DNA of 64,000 nucleotides from Siphonodentalium dalli. Lineage: Eukaryota; Mollusca; Scaphopoda; Gadilida; Siphonodentaliidae. A program made the translations under genes and the position numbers. The stretch's first letter is position 1. Every line of letters starts with the position of its first letter. Below are positions 1-12,800 of this stretch, one piece after another. The DNA is taken from NCBI GenBank assembly GCA_032622095.1, contig CP136064.1, forward strand, positions 247,975,827 through 248,039,826, in the 5' to 3' direction. The notes below the pieces were generated by a model. The model saw only the letters and a list, made by a program, of their open reading frames with translations, did no database searches and had not been told where the DNA came from.

Positions 1-66
1 TTGATATTTCATCGTGGTCACTGTTGATTGGTAATGTAGCTGTAACCATAATGTTTACATACAGTA

Positions 67-269
67 ATGCCCTAATTAATCGACTCCTTAACCACAGCAG
101 AATTATGGGTAACTTTTTAGGATTTAGTCGGAAATATGGCTTGTTGCCATTCATTGGAAAGCTCTCCCCGAGAGCTTTCCGATGAATGGCAACAAGCCAT
201 ATTTCCGACTAAATCCTGAAAAGTTACCCATAATTCTGCTGTGGTTAAGGGGTCAATTACTTAGGGCAT
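67..269. repeat. 200-bp foldback (near-perfect inverted repeat)
   Basis: Position p pairs with 336-p without gaps across about 100 bp per arm, centred at 168; only a few mismatches occur near the outer ends (ATGCCCTAA / TTAGGGCAT). The centre is GCTCTCCCCGAGAGC. It looks like a hairpin MITE; no clear target duplication is seen. Confidence 0.85.
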
Positions 270-2036
270 GTACATAACAATGGTTTTGACATCAAGATCT
301 CATTATTGGAGAATAATTGACAAGGGCAATAAGAACGAAGTTGATCTATTTTTACATGCATTTGTTATATAGTTGTTTTACAGATGTTCATGACTTTTCA
401 CACGTTCCCACAGCGAAGTCCTCGAGTCCAAGCCACGAGATAGTGTGTCTGTCATTTGCAGTCATAAACACATTTTCATTATAATTACCATGTTGTTTGA
501 ATCGTTCATAGAGCACATTAGTTTTTTTTGCACTAATCCATGGCTCAAATTCATTCATTTGTTGCATATATTCTGTTGAGTATAAAAGGAGATGGTCCCA
601 TAAATGGCCAGATTTAGTGTACATTACCCCTTTAAAGAGACTGGGATATTACATGTGGATACAAGAACATTGTTCATCAACTCTGCGGTCACACCACTAA
701 CAGGTAAAATTCCAACAAACTTGACCTATCAAATATGATAAAGCATAATTTTTACAAATAAAATATCATAAAATATCATGTCTCATGACCCTATAAGCCT
801 TCAAAAAATTATAGAGATTAAAAAAAAAACAGCTCAAAAAAATATATTTAACAAGTTTCATTTTCAAAAGAATATTATAGGATTATCTTATTATACACAC
901 CGGAAACTGAATAAATATATAATAGGAATAGTCATTTATTTATATTTTCTTAGCAAGTTCAGGTGAAAGAGAACTAATTTCTGCAGATCTGATCTGTTCT
1001 GCAGTGTGAAGGTGTTTATATATATCAGGTCAGGCAAATCCTATTACTATTATAGTGGTATATGCCCATTACCGTTTTGTGAATTTGATAAAAGAGTGAT
1101 AATCCAAAATTTCACACAAATTATTCAAAATCAGTGTAGCGCTAATCAGTGCAGCAACTAAATTAGCATTCAATTAGTTTAAATGTTGTTACGAAGGAGC
1201 GATTGAGTCATCCTCTTATTGTCATTTAGAAAGGCATATGTTATTAATATTATTGAATAACAAAGCTGGCGCAAAAGATTGCAGAACAAATTTTGTCGGA
1301 AGACTGTTCATTCGCTGCGATATTGTTAAGAGTGAAATTTGGCTGTGCACTGGTATGCGCCATCTTCTATTCCCAATGCAAATACAGGAAACAAGAATAT
1401 GTTATGGTCATGTACCACTATAATAGTGGAAATCAGGATGTGGCTGACCTGTACATGTGCCAGCACAATTTCTTCAAATATTGGAGTGAGAAATCTAAAT
1501 GACTTTTTATGCCACTTGACAAAATATTGAAATAAGCATAAAACCAATTGTTTTTACTGTAGAAATGTTTGACAATGGAAATTTCATACTGGTATTATTA
1601 CTAGTATGACCATGTGAGACCTGTGATAAAATAATGCAGGACTGTGAAACTGAAACAATTTGAATTTCAATACAATACATTTTCTTATCTAAGAGCAATA
1701 ACTCTTGCAAATTTGAGCACAAAAGAACTGCTCCATCTTGGGAGCTGCCATAATGAAGTGATAACTGACAGGGGTTATTTTAGCCTAAAAATAATTCCCA
1801 ATCGCATTCTTCCCATTTCATCTAGTGTCAGTTGTTGGTTCATTAATAAGTAATTACCCTAATTAACTGGCGAAAGTATGCCCAGAAAGCTCTTACAAAC
1901 AAAAAAACAAACACACCATATAGCAGCTTGACCAACATTTACAACATGGAACTTGTGCTCTTGCTATTATGGTGCTGTTATTGCAAAGTAATAACTCTAA
2001 ATATTTTATCTCACTTTGGAGTATAATGTTATTTAA
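270..2036. other. A/T-rich intergenic DNA, no gene seen
   Basis: No coding potential I can support. It contains one copy (461-636) of a dispersed repeat also present at 17600-17757: GCACTAATCCATGG, GAGATGGTCCCATAAATGG and CCCTTTAAA occur in the same order in both. Confidence 0.6.
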
Positions 2037-2371
2037 CCCTTTGGCGAGTAGAACGACATATATGTCGTCTATCGGTTGAGGAGTAGAACGACATATATGT
2101 CGTTTTCAGGAAGTGTTATTTTATGATGATATAACTTCAATAAATCATCTGATTTATAAATGATTTGTATAGGAGTTATTTTAATTAATATAAAGTCCCA
2201 AATATAAAAGTGCAATCGATTATAATAACACATGTTAACAAAAAATGCACATAAATTAAAACAAATTATTGGACCCTTTTGACCGAAATTGTTAATAATT
2301 ATTGCTATGACGTTGACGTTAAATTTACTCATGACGTCATGTATATGACGCTACAGATACTCTCCAAAGGG
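2037..2371. mobile_element. TTAA-flanked MITE (piggyBac-like), 335 bp
   Basis: TTAA at 2033-2036 and 2372-2375 flanks inverted ends CCCTTTGGCGAGTA / TACTCTCCAAAGGG. TTAA duplication with CCC-starting ends is the piggyBac signature. Just inside the left end lie two copies of the palindrome ACGACATATATGTCGT, about 35 bp apart. No transposase remains. Confidence 0.75.
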
Positions 2372-2643
2372 TTAATGAGCAGGTGGCCTTAAAATTCCCA
2401 ATTCTCACATAATCTGAAGATGAAATGATGTTCTCCTCGAGCATGAAACCAGAACTATAAAACAAAGCATTACCACATGTGACAAAACAAGCCCGGTCTC
2501 TATCTGAACCGTGTAAGGCTTTTTTTAATTAATAGATTCTAGGATGGATGGTGTGGAATAAACACAGAAAGACACATGTGTTAATGGGTTTGTTGATGTT
2601 TTTAGTGTTTAGTACAAGCCTGAGTTTAGTGTGCCTGTCATTA

Positions 2644-3044
2644 GCAGAATGAGGTCACCAGAGGGTGAATTTAGTGACGCTATCCCGCTTAGCAGGCTAA
2701 CATCACTAAATTTACCCTCTGGGGACCTCATTCTGCTTTGATCTCATCTTCTCTGGAAAGTTACTTTATTATCAAATTTCAATAGAAACTTCTTCACATA
2801 GATTCTATTACTTTTTTAGATTAATTTCTCTATATCCCCAAATTGGCAGATGACACATTGCATGATCAAGGTTCCCAATTGTGTAAAACACAATATTCAC
2901 CATTTGGGAACTTCAATCTGAGTCTATATCTCCCATAGCAGATGAGGGCATGCAGAATGAGGTTCCCAGAGGGTGATCTTAGTGATGCTAGCCTGTTGTG
3001 TGGGATAGCGTCACTAAATTTAACCTCTCGGGACCTCATTCTGC
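2644..3044. repeat. Paired-hairpin repeat, copy 1
   Basis: Two 93-bp palindromic hairpins (2644-2736 and 2952-3044), each starting GCAGAATGAGGT and ending with its complement, bracket a 215-bp spacer. The outer flanks TGCCTGTCATTA and ATATGACAGGCA are also inverted. This appears to be one composite MITE family; other copies are at 6012-6357 and about 30900-31261. Confidence 0.75.
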
Positions 3045-3661
3045 ATATGACAGGCATGGTTGAGTATAGAAAGGGTTAAGCACTGATATCTGTTCAAGTG
3101 ATGTTAAACACTCCACTGAGGTATTCCGAACAGAATAGCAAATAATCATGTCAAAATAAATTATTTGCATAAATTTGATATCCAAATTAATTAGAAAACA
3201 GCATGATTGATATAAACGAATTACACGCAGTGACTATTATTGGAGCAATCATTGCTGTAATGTTTATGCCCAATAATGCTTCCAGAATAAAGTAGTAAAT
3301 ATTTACAATTGTGCATAGTTCAACCATTCTGATAAAGTAGTTGATGTGGTTGCAATTTTGCTACATTCTTCCAATGGGGATATTGTTTGGACATTAACTG
3401 ATGAGTTTTATTCTATGAAATAAGTACACAATATGTCTTTAATGTAATGCTGAAATTTTGAAAACTTATTGTAATTGGCGAATACGAAATGGAATGGAGG
3501 AATGTCATTCATGAGGTATTTTTAGTGAGATGTTATTATTGGTGAATAATTCATGGCTAGAATGGTAGTTGAAATACTTTATAATATCAAAACAATGCTG
3601 ATTTGCTTGAGTCTGTACTTTGGTCACGAGAATAATAAATAAATCTTCGAAAAATTAGTTA

Positions 3662-5779
3662 GGCCAAAAAAAATACTGTGTTCTCAGGCACCTCCCTCAT
3701 CACCCAAAAGGGGCCTGATAAAAACAAATTTATTCAAATATTTAGAAAAGTTCAAAACTCAATCACCGATTTATCCACAGCTAGAAATTTAGATATTTTT
3801 GTTGAAGTTGTAATGGCTGAAAAACATAGGAGGATAGAATAGATGGCAAATTGTAGGATTTTATTCCATAAAATTATACATATATTTATTATATGCTTGC
3901 CTATAAAATAGCGGGAAATTACTGAAATGTAGATCGTTGTATTTATCTTTTAGAAGCCACAGTGAAATACGATGTTGTTATTTCACTCTCGACATCATTA
4001 TTTCACTGTAGGGCTTGAAACTAACACGAGCTGTCAAGGTCGATTGAGTGATCATTGCGTGCACACTATCCACTAGCCAATCAAAAAGCGATGAATTTAT
4101 GACGGCACATGATCAATCGAAAATTCTATGTTTGAGTCGCAGCATGTTAAATTCAACTAACTAGTTTGTAAACACTGACATGTGCGCTCTTTCATACAGT
4201 TAATGGTTTAATTAATTAAGATTAACTTAGCAACTTTGAGCCTAAATAAGACGCATGTAATAAAAAGGATACCTACATTTTTTTTTTGAATACCTGCAAC
4301 ATCTCATTCGTGTAACCACTCGTGAAAATTCGGTATTCAAACAACGAGAGGCCGATCACGATCGGCAGATGTTTAACCCATACCTTGGCGATAGTGATCA
4401 GCTATTTTCAGTTCGGACACGAAAATCCATAAGCCATAACTCTGTTTAAAATATAAAAAAATAGATCAAACCCAAATTCGAAATCTATCTGTATTTTGGG
4501 CTGAGAAATTCACATACAAAATTTACATACATCTCAATAACATGAGATATATCAGATGAAAGGTATTTCTGCTAAGTATAAGGAATGTTGAGAATTAAGG
4601 GTTCATTTAACCACAAAAATCCATACAAGTGAAAGGGATATAATAGGAGAATGATTACATGAAAAATATACAAAAGCATAAAATTGATGACACGGGTTAA
4701 CAATTTTAACTCAATAAAATTAGGTACAGGTATGTCACTGGAACACTGCATTGATAAACCAGAGAGCTGTATGGAAATACAATAAACAACAGATGGTCCT
4801 CTGTCCAATTACACCTTCCACTGTGCCCCGACAATGGTGGCTAAAAATAACTCTAATTTCCAATAATACAAGTTAATCTATTCTCTCTCTCAGTGCTAAC
4901 TGAGATCACAGGGGTTAGCTGCTATGGTTCTACATGATAAGCATAAAAATATCGAATCTGTTCAATCCTTAGTTAAAAAGGGCCATAACTCTGGTATAAA
5001 AAACAGGATCTAACCCATATTCAAACTTGATCTGTATTTTGAGTTGAGAAACTCACATACCAAATTTGGTTCCTATCAGACGAAAACTGGTTGAGCTATC
5101 AAAGCATGGATGAATTCTATATCAAAGGGCCATAACTCCATTAAAAATAATCTGATCAAACCCATATTCGAACTCGAATTGTATTTTAGATAGAGAAACT
5201 CACATACCAAATTTGGTTCTCATGAGATAATATTTTTTTTAGTTATCGTAGCATCCATGAATTCTAAGTCGAAAAAGGCCCATAACTCCGTAAAAAAAAC
5301 TCGGATCAAACCCATATTCGAACTCGATCTGTATTTTGGGCTCTGAAACTCGCATACCAAATTTGGTTCCGATCAGATAAAAATTGTTTGAGTTATGACA
5401 GCATGCGTGAATTCGAAGTCGAAAAAGGGCCATAACTCCATAAAAAAAACTCGGATCAAACCCATATTCGAACTCGATCTGTATTTTGGTCTGAGAAACT
5501 CATATACAAAATTTAGTTCCGATCGGATAGAAAATATTTGAGTTATCGCACCATGCGTAAAGTGTCTACAGACAGACAGACGGACGGACACACGACGAAT
5601 GGTCAATCCGGACGTCGACATTATGTTTACCATACTATGGTATGGGTAAACATAAAAACTGTAGGTATTCTCTATGTACTACTTTCCAGAATTATTATAA
5701 AATAATAAAAAGCATCCCTACCTCATCCAATTTTTTCTATATAATTGCCTGAGAACACAGGTATTTATTTTTAATGGCC
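3662..5779. mobile_element. TTA-flanked DNA element (PIF/Harbinger-like), 2118 bp
   Basis: TTA at 3659-3661 and 5780-5782 duplicates around ends GGCCAAAAAAAATACTGTG... and ...CACAGGTATTT...GGCC; the inverted ends (with CTCAGGCA / TGCCTGAG) extend about 35 bp. A 3-bp TWA duplication with GGCC ends suggests PIF/Harbinger. There is no transposase. The interior includes CATAACTC-type monomers (4930-5650). Confidence 0.7.
4930..5655. repeat. CATAACTCC-type monomer array with GACG tail and hairpin
   Basis: About five units of roughly 120-140 bp, each reading CCATAACTC...GGATCAAACCCATATTCGAACTCGATCTGTATTTTG in degenerate form. The array closes with CAGACAGACGGACGGAC and a hairpin (ATGTTTACC / GGTAAACAT, 5623-5653). 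The same design recurs at 19560, 21880, 27350, 33240-35850, 39100 and 61060. Confidence 0.75.
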
Positions 5780-5912
5780 TTAGATACATGTTTCCATGTA
5801 GCTGATATTCTCAATAAAATGACACCCCAATGTCTCTGTTGTTTGGCTGACAAACTTTGTAAAATAGATTTCCCATAAAATATTAATAATTTGTAACAAA
5901 GGATTGGTTTGA

Positions 5913-5918
5913 TTTATT
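5913..5918 (-). other. Candidate NCBP3 polyadenylation signal
   Basis: AATAAA on the minus strand, about 620 bp past the stop codon. If used, the 3' UTR would include the paired hairpin repeat at 6012-6357. No RNA evidence; other A/T-rich hexamers exist nearby. Confidence 0.3.
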
Positions 5919-6011
5919 ACGGTTTATCGTCGTTCTAGCCGCTAGGCCATAACACAACGTCAGCTCTATGGGTTGGCAATTGACTAACTTACCCAGATAT
6001 ATGAATCATTT

Positions 6012-6357
6012 GCAGAATGAGGTCCCAAGAGGGTGAATTTAGTGATGGTATCCCACACGGATGGCTAGCATCACCAAATTCACCCTCTGGGGACTTCATT
6101 CTGCTTATGCCTCAACTGCTATGAGAGACCTAGGATCAGGTGATTTTCACTGATTAGTCACCTCAATTTTGCATTAATTAGGGGAAATTGAACAGAAAGA
6201 AAAAAGTAACTAAAAACAATGTTAATTTGAGGCTATAGATACATCCCAGAAGATGAGGCCTAAGCAGAATGAGGTCCCCAGAGGGTGATTTTGGTGATGC
6301 TAACCCGCTGTGCAGGGTAGCATCACTAAATTCACCCTCTGGAGGACCTCATTCTGC
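6012..6357. repeat. Paired-hairpin repeat, copy 2
   Basis: Hairpins 6012-6104 and 6264-6357 (GCAGAATGAGGTC...) bracket a 160-bp spacer. The outer flanks AATCATTT and AAATGACA are inverted. It lies 185 bp after the NCBP3 stop codon, so it may be within the 3' UTR. Confidence 0.75.
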
Positions 6358-6541
6358 AAATGACACACACTATTTCAAGGCTTGGAATCAAGTTAATCTC
6401 CTTGTGCATGGATCACAAATCCATGCTTATTGGGGATTCAAACCAGCTCCACCATCGCTGAACAGCTTATGTTGGCCTAATGTGCCATGCACCTTACCAA
6501 CTTAGTCACTGAGGGGCCCCGATAACAAAAATGATGATGAC

Positions 6542-6899
6542 TCAATCCATTACTTCAATCTTCATTGATGAGTAATCCATTGGTTGCCTCCTATTGTGCA
6601 TCAACTTAGTCCTCAAGTCAGACACTGTGCTTCTGTAAGGAGTCCGATCATCGTCACTAGAATAGCTGTTCTCCTCACTATCATAACGAAGTCCGATATT
6701 TCTGTCTTCACTCTCGATAACTGTCCGATTGTCACCATAATCAGCATCCTCCTCCTCCTCATCATAATGAATATGAACTTGATGTTCCTGAGCTCGATTT
6801 CTCCTTCTGATGTCCTTAAGCTTCTGTCGTGCATCAACAATTTTCCCTCCTAATTTAGACTTTGATGACTTTGAAGTGCTGATGGATGATCGTGATAAC
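6542..6899 (-). CDS. NCBP3: NCBP3 coding exon 12 (terminal)
   Basis: Residues 543-661 and TGA stop. A Ser/Lys start (SRSSISTSKSSKSKLGGKI) is followed by an Arg/Lys helix and a Asp/Glu-rich run. The end, SSMKIEVMD, resembles the human LPSLQIEVSRE tail. Acceptor ATATCTAG|G. Confidence 0.93.
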
Positions 6900-9800
6900 C
6901 TAGATATAATAAAATTAGATATAATGTACATAATTTACTTAAAAGCTGTAAATTTCTAAAATAATATACAACATCTGATTGTTATATATTTAGAAAAGAT
7001 GAATACAGCCCAAGAAACAAACAAAAATGAAACTCAGCATATTCCAATAGAGTAGACTGAAGTTAGGCAAAAAAAAAAGAGTTTTGGTTCTCGGACAATT
7101 TTTTTGTTCAAATCAAGGAGGGAGGGTTTAATTTTAATTTGTTTTTTTCTGCACAAAGTAAGCATGGACAAATATACCTTCCACTGTTGAGTAATAACCA
7201 GAAATGTAGAGGGAACTGTTATGCATATAAACTCATTTAATCTTATATAAAAATGACATCCTGTGCCTTTCAATTGTATGGAGTTACAATTAGTGTAATT
7301 TAGTTCACAATGACTAATTGTGAGAAGAGCATGAGCATCAGTTAATCATTTTCTTAATTTTAGTCATCTACTTAATGTTGTAAGCCGCAAATCACTTTTC
7401 GCACATTACACAGATATGTTAGAGCTCAATGCACACTAATATCCAACACATATCTACCATGGACATGTTTGTAAAATCAAAAATAGATTTTTTTTTTTAA
7501 ATTTTTTTTTTCGGAAGTCACATCAAGCATCACAATAAAAAGGCCTAACACGGCCCTTTTTATTCAATGCGGCGGGGCCTGAGAACCAAAACCCTTTTTT
7601 TTGGCCTTAGGTAACCCTTGCTGTTAGATCGACAGAATCAATACAGGATAGCCTTCCAGAGAAAGCAAGGTGAGTAAACAATTTAGGGAAAAATGGAGAA
7701 AATGGAAATCATAAACAATTTAAGCCTAGGATTCACAAGAATTTGGATCATAAAGTTTGGTGTTAAATGCTTCTGTTTCTGGGTTGAGATCAAGGATAAT
7801 ATTCTAAACAGGGAGATTGCCTGTCAAAATGACAGGGTGACAATATTGACATGCTGGAAAATATCGCACTGCTTATAACAATACAACGAAAGCTGGCAAA
7901 CGGTGCAGAGTTTGTACGGAATTTTTGACTTCGGTGTTTTCTAATGACGGACGGTGATGAAACCACAATCGTCTTCGGACAAACACATTATATCATATTA
8001 AATATTGCCTTGATAACGTTTTGGAAACAAGGTTGTCTTGTACAGATTGGCCTGAAATCTTGCGTGTCGTATTCTAAGATGAGCCTCATGACATGGTCAA
8101 AATTTGGGCACAATCGGACATGATTTTTAGATGCACCAAAATCGTGACAGAGTTACAAACAGATACACCCTCACACACAGACAAACACTTGGCATTTATA
8201 TATATTAATTGTTTGCCTCTTCAGCCAGCCAAAATGTTGCATTAATTTTCATTCAGTACATAATCCGGGATTATCCAGCAGACCTACGCTCACTTTCTAG
8301 TCCCCAATCTGCATTAATACATTGCAATTGTGAAATAGACTCATGTAATTTATTTTGTCCATACCGCAGCATCCATTTTATGGAAGCAATCTCCAGTCAA
8401 TGATGCCTCATTTTATGAAAAATGTGTTTTATTCAACTAGTATTTTGCTTGATATGTGCATGGTCTGCAACAGTGAAATTAATGTTTCAAAGTCTTTAAA
8501 TTCTTTTATGTTAGAAGAGGCCCCAAAAATTTGGATCAAACTCTGATTGCAGAATGACTTATATTTTGAGCCATTTCAGTCAAAAACCAAGTGATTATTA
8601 TTTAACCCTTCCTTGAGTTATTATTTAAAAATTCATAAAACACTAATAAAAAAACCTTTATATAAATAACCAATTCAAAAGAAACTTATGTTTGGACGAA
8701 ATAAGTCACACACCAAGATTGGTGGTGATCAATGAACCCTATTTGGAGTTATTATTATCCAGAAATCAAGAATACTAAAACATTCTAACATGATAAAGGG
8801 TTATAACTGTGGCAAAAATTATCTGACAGGACCTCAGTTTGAAATCATTCTGTATTTTTCACCAAGAAAATATTTTACAGAATATGTGACAGAACATGTA
8901 ATGAAGCTTGCCATCATCATCTTACCTATCGACTTCCTTTGTGTCTTGTTCATCTGCGATATCGTCAGCATACATCCTCATTGTTCGTTTTATAGGCGGT
9001 CCTAATAATTTTTCTAGCTCCTCCTCATCAACAGCAGGCAGATCTGAGCAGTCATTTATCCTCGTAAACTCATGGACGGCTTCCTCGACATCCTCAGCAA
9101 TGTCGGGTTTCTCTTCATCTAATAGAAATAATATTATTTAACCCTTTCATGACGGGAGCTGCACCGTTGCAGCATTAAAGATCCACTGCAAGTGCATTCT
9201 CTTATATATGCAAGTCTCCCACAGGAAGTAGGGGTGCCACGATTAATCGTATAATCGATGAACCGTTGATAAAACCGATAATCGATTACCATTTCCGACA
9301 TTTTCCGTCGTCGATTAATCTGCGTTATTTATTTCGGACGTTGGAAAATGCCAGTTAATGTTGAATGCCCTGATTGTTTTACACATACAACCGAGGGGTT
9401 AACAACATTTGATCATGTATCAAAGAGATTCCGACAACTCGAGTACTACTAGTATATGTTGCAAACAGCCGGCAGTTCATTTGATGACATGGTTACTCTT
9501 CGAGTCATTGTATATTCTTCAAATTACATGGCGCCATGATGGCGGCACTGCAGCTTTGAACTTATGCCGACATCGTTGTATATTTCTACAAGAAAGGCGG
9601 CACTACGTCTTTGAAATGGGCTGACTGTCAGTGAACTGAATGACCTCGCCCTTGAATCTCATTGGACCAAAGGGGAGTTGATTGACATTTTCTCGAAATC
9701 AGGGAACCTACGGCATTTTAATCAGCAATATTCTCGGCGGTGTCATTTGCAGCAAGTATACTTTGTTTGTATAAGTATACTTAGATGTTACTAGTACAGG

Positions 9801-12800
9801 CTATCGCTTATAGTGTGGTGATTGCTAAATGAAATTAAATATTACCAAATACTTAACTTGTTCTGAGTCCTGAAATTTGTGGACAGGGGCCCACCTTTGT
9901 AATTGTTATCCATGCTCTGGAAGTTCGCTGAAACTTATAGTTTCCGTAACATTAGATTCCTTTTTTTTAGGAACCACCGTCGTGCATTCCTACTTTTATA
10001 TTGCTTGTATGTTTGGCTGTTAAATTAATCGCTACGTTCGTTCCAATGAACTCACAAATATTATAACCATGACATCGCCGAGAACTGTGCTTGTATTGAA
10101 CACATTGTGCTCATTAGTCATTACCGGTGGCTTATGATGCACTATATTAACACATCAGCCGATGCCTCAAACAAGCAGCGATAGCAGTTAACCAGCACCC
10201 AGCCAATATGGCAATAGGCCATATTACGGAATACTTCTACTGATGTTATTATTATTATGTACGATTAATCGATTATAGTCGATTATTGACGACCGATTAT
10301 CGATTATCAAAATAAATAATCGTGGCACCTCTAACAGGAAGCCTCGCATATATAAGAGAATGCACTGGCTAACAAGGTCAATTAAATAGTGTTGGGCCAA
10401 TGTATTCTCTTATGCAAGCAAGGTTCCCTATGGGAGACTCGCATATATAAGAGAAAGCATAGTCAGTGTATTCGTAAAATTTCAGGAAGCACCAGTCATG
10501 GAAGGGTTAACCCTTTACCCAACAGAAGGGCCCTGTGCCAATGCATTCTCTTATATATGCGAGTCGACCATAGGTCGCCTCGCATATATAAGAGAATGCA
10601 TTGGCTTAACACATTAAAAATTATAAAATTGTTAAAGAATGTAAGAAAAAATGGTAAAAAAAGATTTTTTTTAGGCCAATGCATTCTCTTATATATGCGA
10701 GGCGACCTATGGTCGACTCGCATATATAAGAGAATGCATTGGCACAGGGCATAACTGTAACCATCACAATGTGGTCAATGAGCCGGTTCCAATGATATCC
10801 ATATTTGTATGGTTCTATTGAGACAGACTGAAGATATTTTAGGCTGTTGAAGCTTTATTTGGCCGGTTTTGGCCGGTTTGTTGGGTAAAGGGTTAAAGCC
10901 AGATGAATGAAATAGTTTTCATTGATTTCATCGATTACTTATTTAGCGATATACATGGAATATACAAAATATATGAATACATGTAGAGGTATATCGCTGG
11001 GGATGCACAGATAATAATGTAGATAAATATGACTTAAATAGATAGATTTGCCTGGCACAAGCAAAAATAACTGTTGTTTCAGGCAGGGAAGAATCCAGAG
11101 ATAATTTTGGGACACCTGTTTCCAGCAGAGGATATATACTGGTATCCCAATATAACTTTAAAATACGGCTTCTACACCGAACCAACACAGATACAGACGC
11201 ATATATTAAAAATATGACATAATATTTCTGATTTAAAAATTCAACATGCAAATGAAGGCTGTATTGCAACTGCAAATTTTTTATTTACATCGCATATTGT
11301 TGAATTGCCTTGAAAATTCAGGTTGACTCAATACTTTCCACTAGGAATTTGGGGTCATTTGGGCTTCTCAAGTTTGGGCACCCATACCTGTAACAGGTAT
11401 CAAAACAGCCCTGGAAATTTCCCTGGTTTCAGGGAAGAACAACTAAACAGGAATCGCGAGTGATAGCATGCTAAATAATAAAAGAGCCTTAAATTAATTG
11501 CTATGACAACATTCTACACATCTTGGATTGTCATAATTCACTGTTAAGAGGTATCGCCATTCCATTTAGTAAGTCTCAACAAACGGCCTCTCTGAATATT
11601 TCCTAAGGGAACTATTCATCAATGAGTAATTAGTATAGAAATGGTTAATAACGATGTTGGTGATGTTGAAAGAGGTATGATATTAACTCTTCAAAACTAT
11701 ACATAAGCCACTTCTATAAAACTGTATTATCTGTAGCGCTTTTGTGACATGGATGGTTTGAGTGACAATTTCATAATAAAGAGTTTCTACTTTCATGCGA
11801 ATTTGAGATCTCACAAGCCAAATTTTTTGCCGAATGTGAAATATTTTGCAATTTGGAAAGGGGAAGCACAATCTCTAGCTGTGTTCATTATCTTACCTGG
11901 TGATTCAGCATTTACAAGCCTCTGGTCACCACGTTCTTCCTCATCAGGGTCACCTTCTTGTAATCTATCCTCGACTTTTTCCTTTACAGCCTTTTGAACT
12001 TCTTTAATCTCATTCTTAATATTGTTTGATCTCAGTTTCCGTTTCCTACAAAACACAGTTTTATCTTTTAATATGAAGCATAATGACTGGTAAAACAGAT
12101 TAAAAGAAGTTTTATTATTTAGTGGATCCGGTGCTGAATTTGTGCTTACTCTAGTGTTTCAAATAAACGTGCATACATCCATTTTCGAGAAAATCAAAGT
12201 TGATTCACAAGTTAGATGGTACGAGAATCAAAATCGAATCATGACATGCCACAAGTTTAGTTGGGTGGGAGTGATATATGGAGTATCACTCGTTCCATAT
12301 TAGAGGTAATTCGAATGATATCCCCAGGGAATTTTTTGAAAATTCAATGCAAGGAGAGCTAGTCTTGTGACTTCATTTCAAGTTTTCTCAAAGATGAAGT
12401 TGGCCAATTTCTCAACAGTAATATCTTACTTTAAGATCTTTAAAAAGTTACCCTCTCCCTGTATCTTATAAAAGTTACCCTCTCCCTGTATCTTATAAAA
12501 GTTACCCTCTCCCTGTATCTTATAAAAGTTACCCTCTCCCTGTATCTTATAAAAGTTACACTCTCCCTGTATCTTATAAAAGTTACCCTCTCCCTGTATC
12601 TTATAAAAGTTACCCTCTCCCTGTATCTTATAAAAGTTACCCTCTCCCTGTATCTTATAAAAGTTACCCTCTCCCTGTATCTTATAAAAGTTACCCTCTC
12701 CCTGTATCTTATAAAAGTTACCCTCTCCCTGTATCTTATAAAAGTTACCCTCTCCCTGTATCTTATAAAAGTTACCCTCTCCCTGTATCTTATAAAAGTT

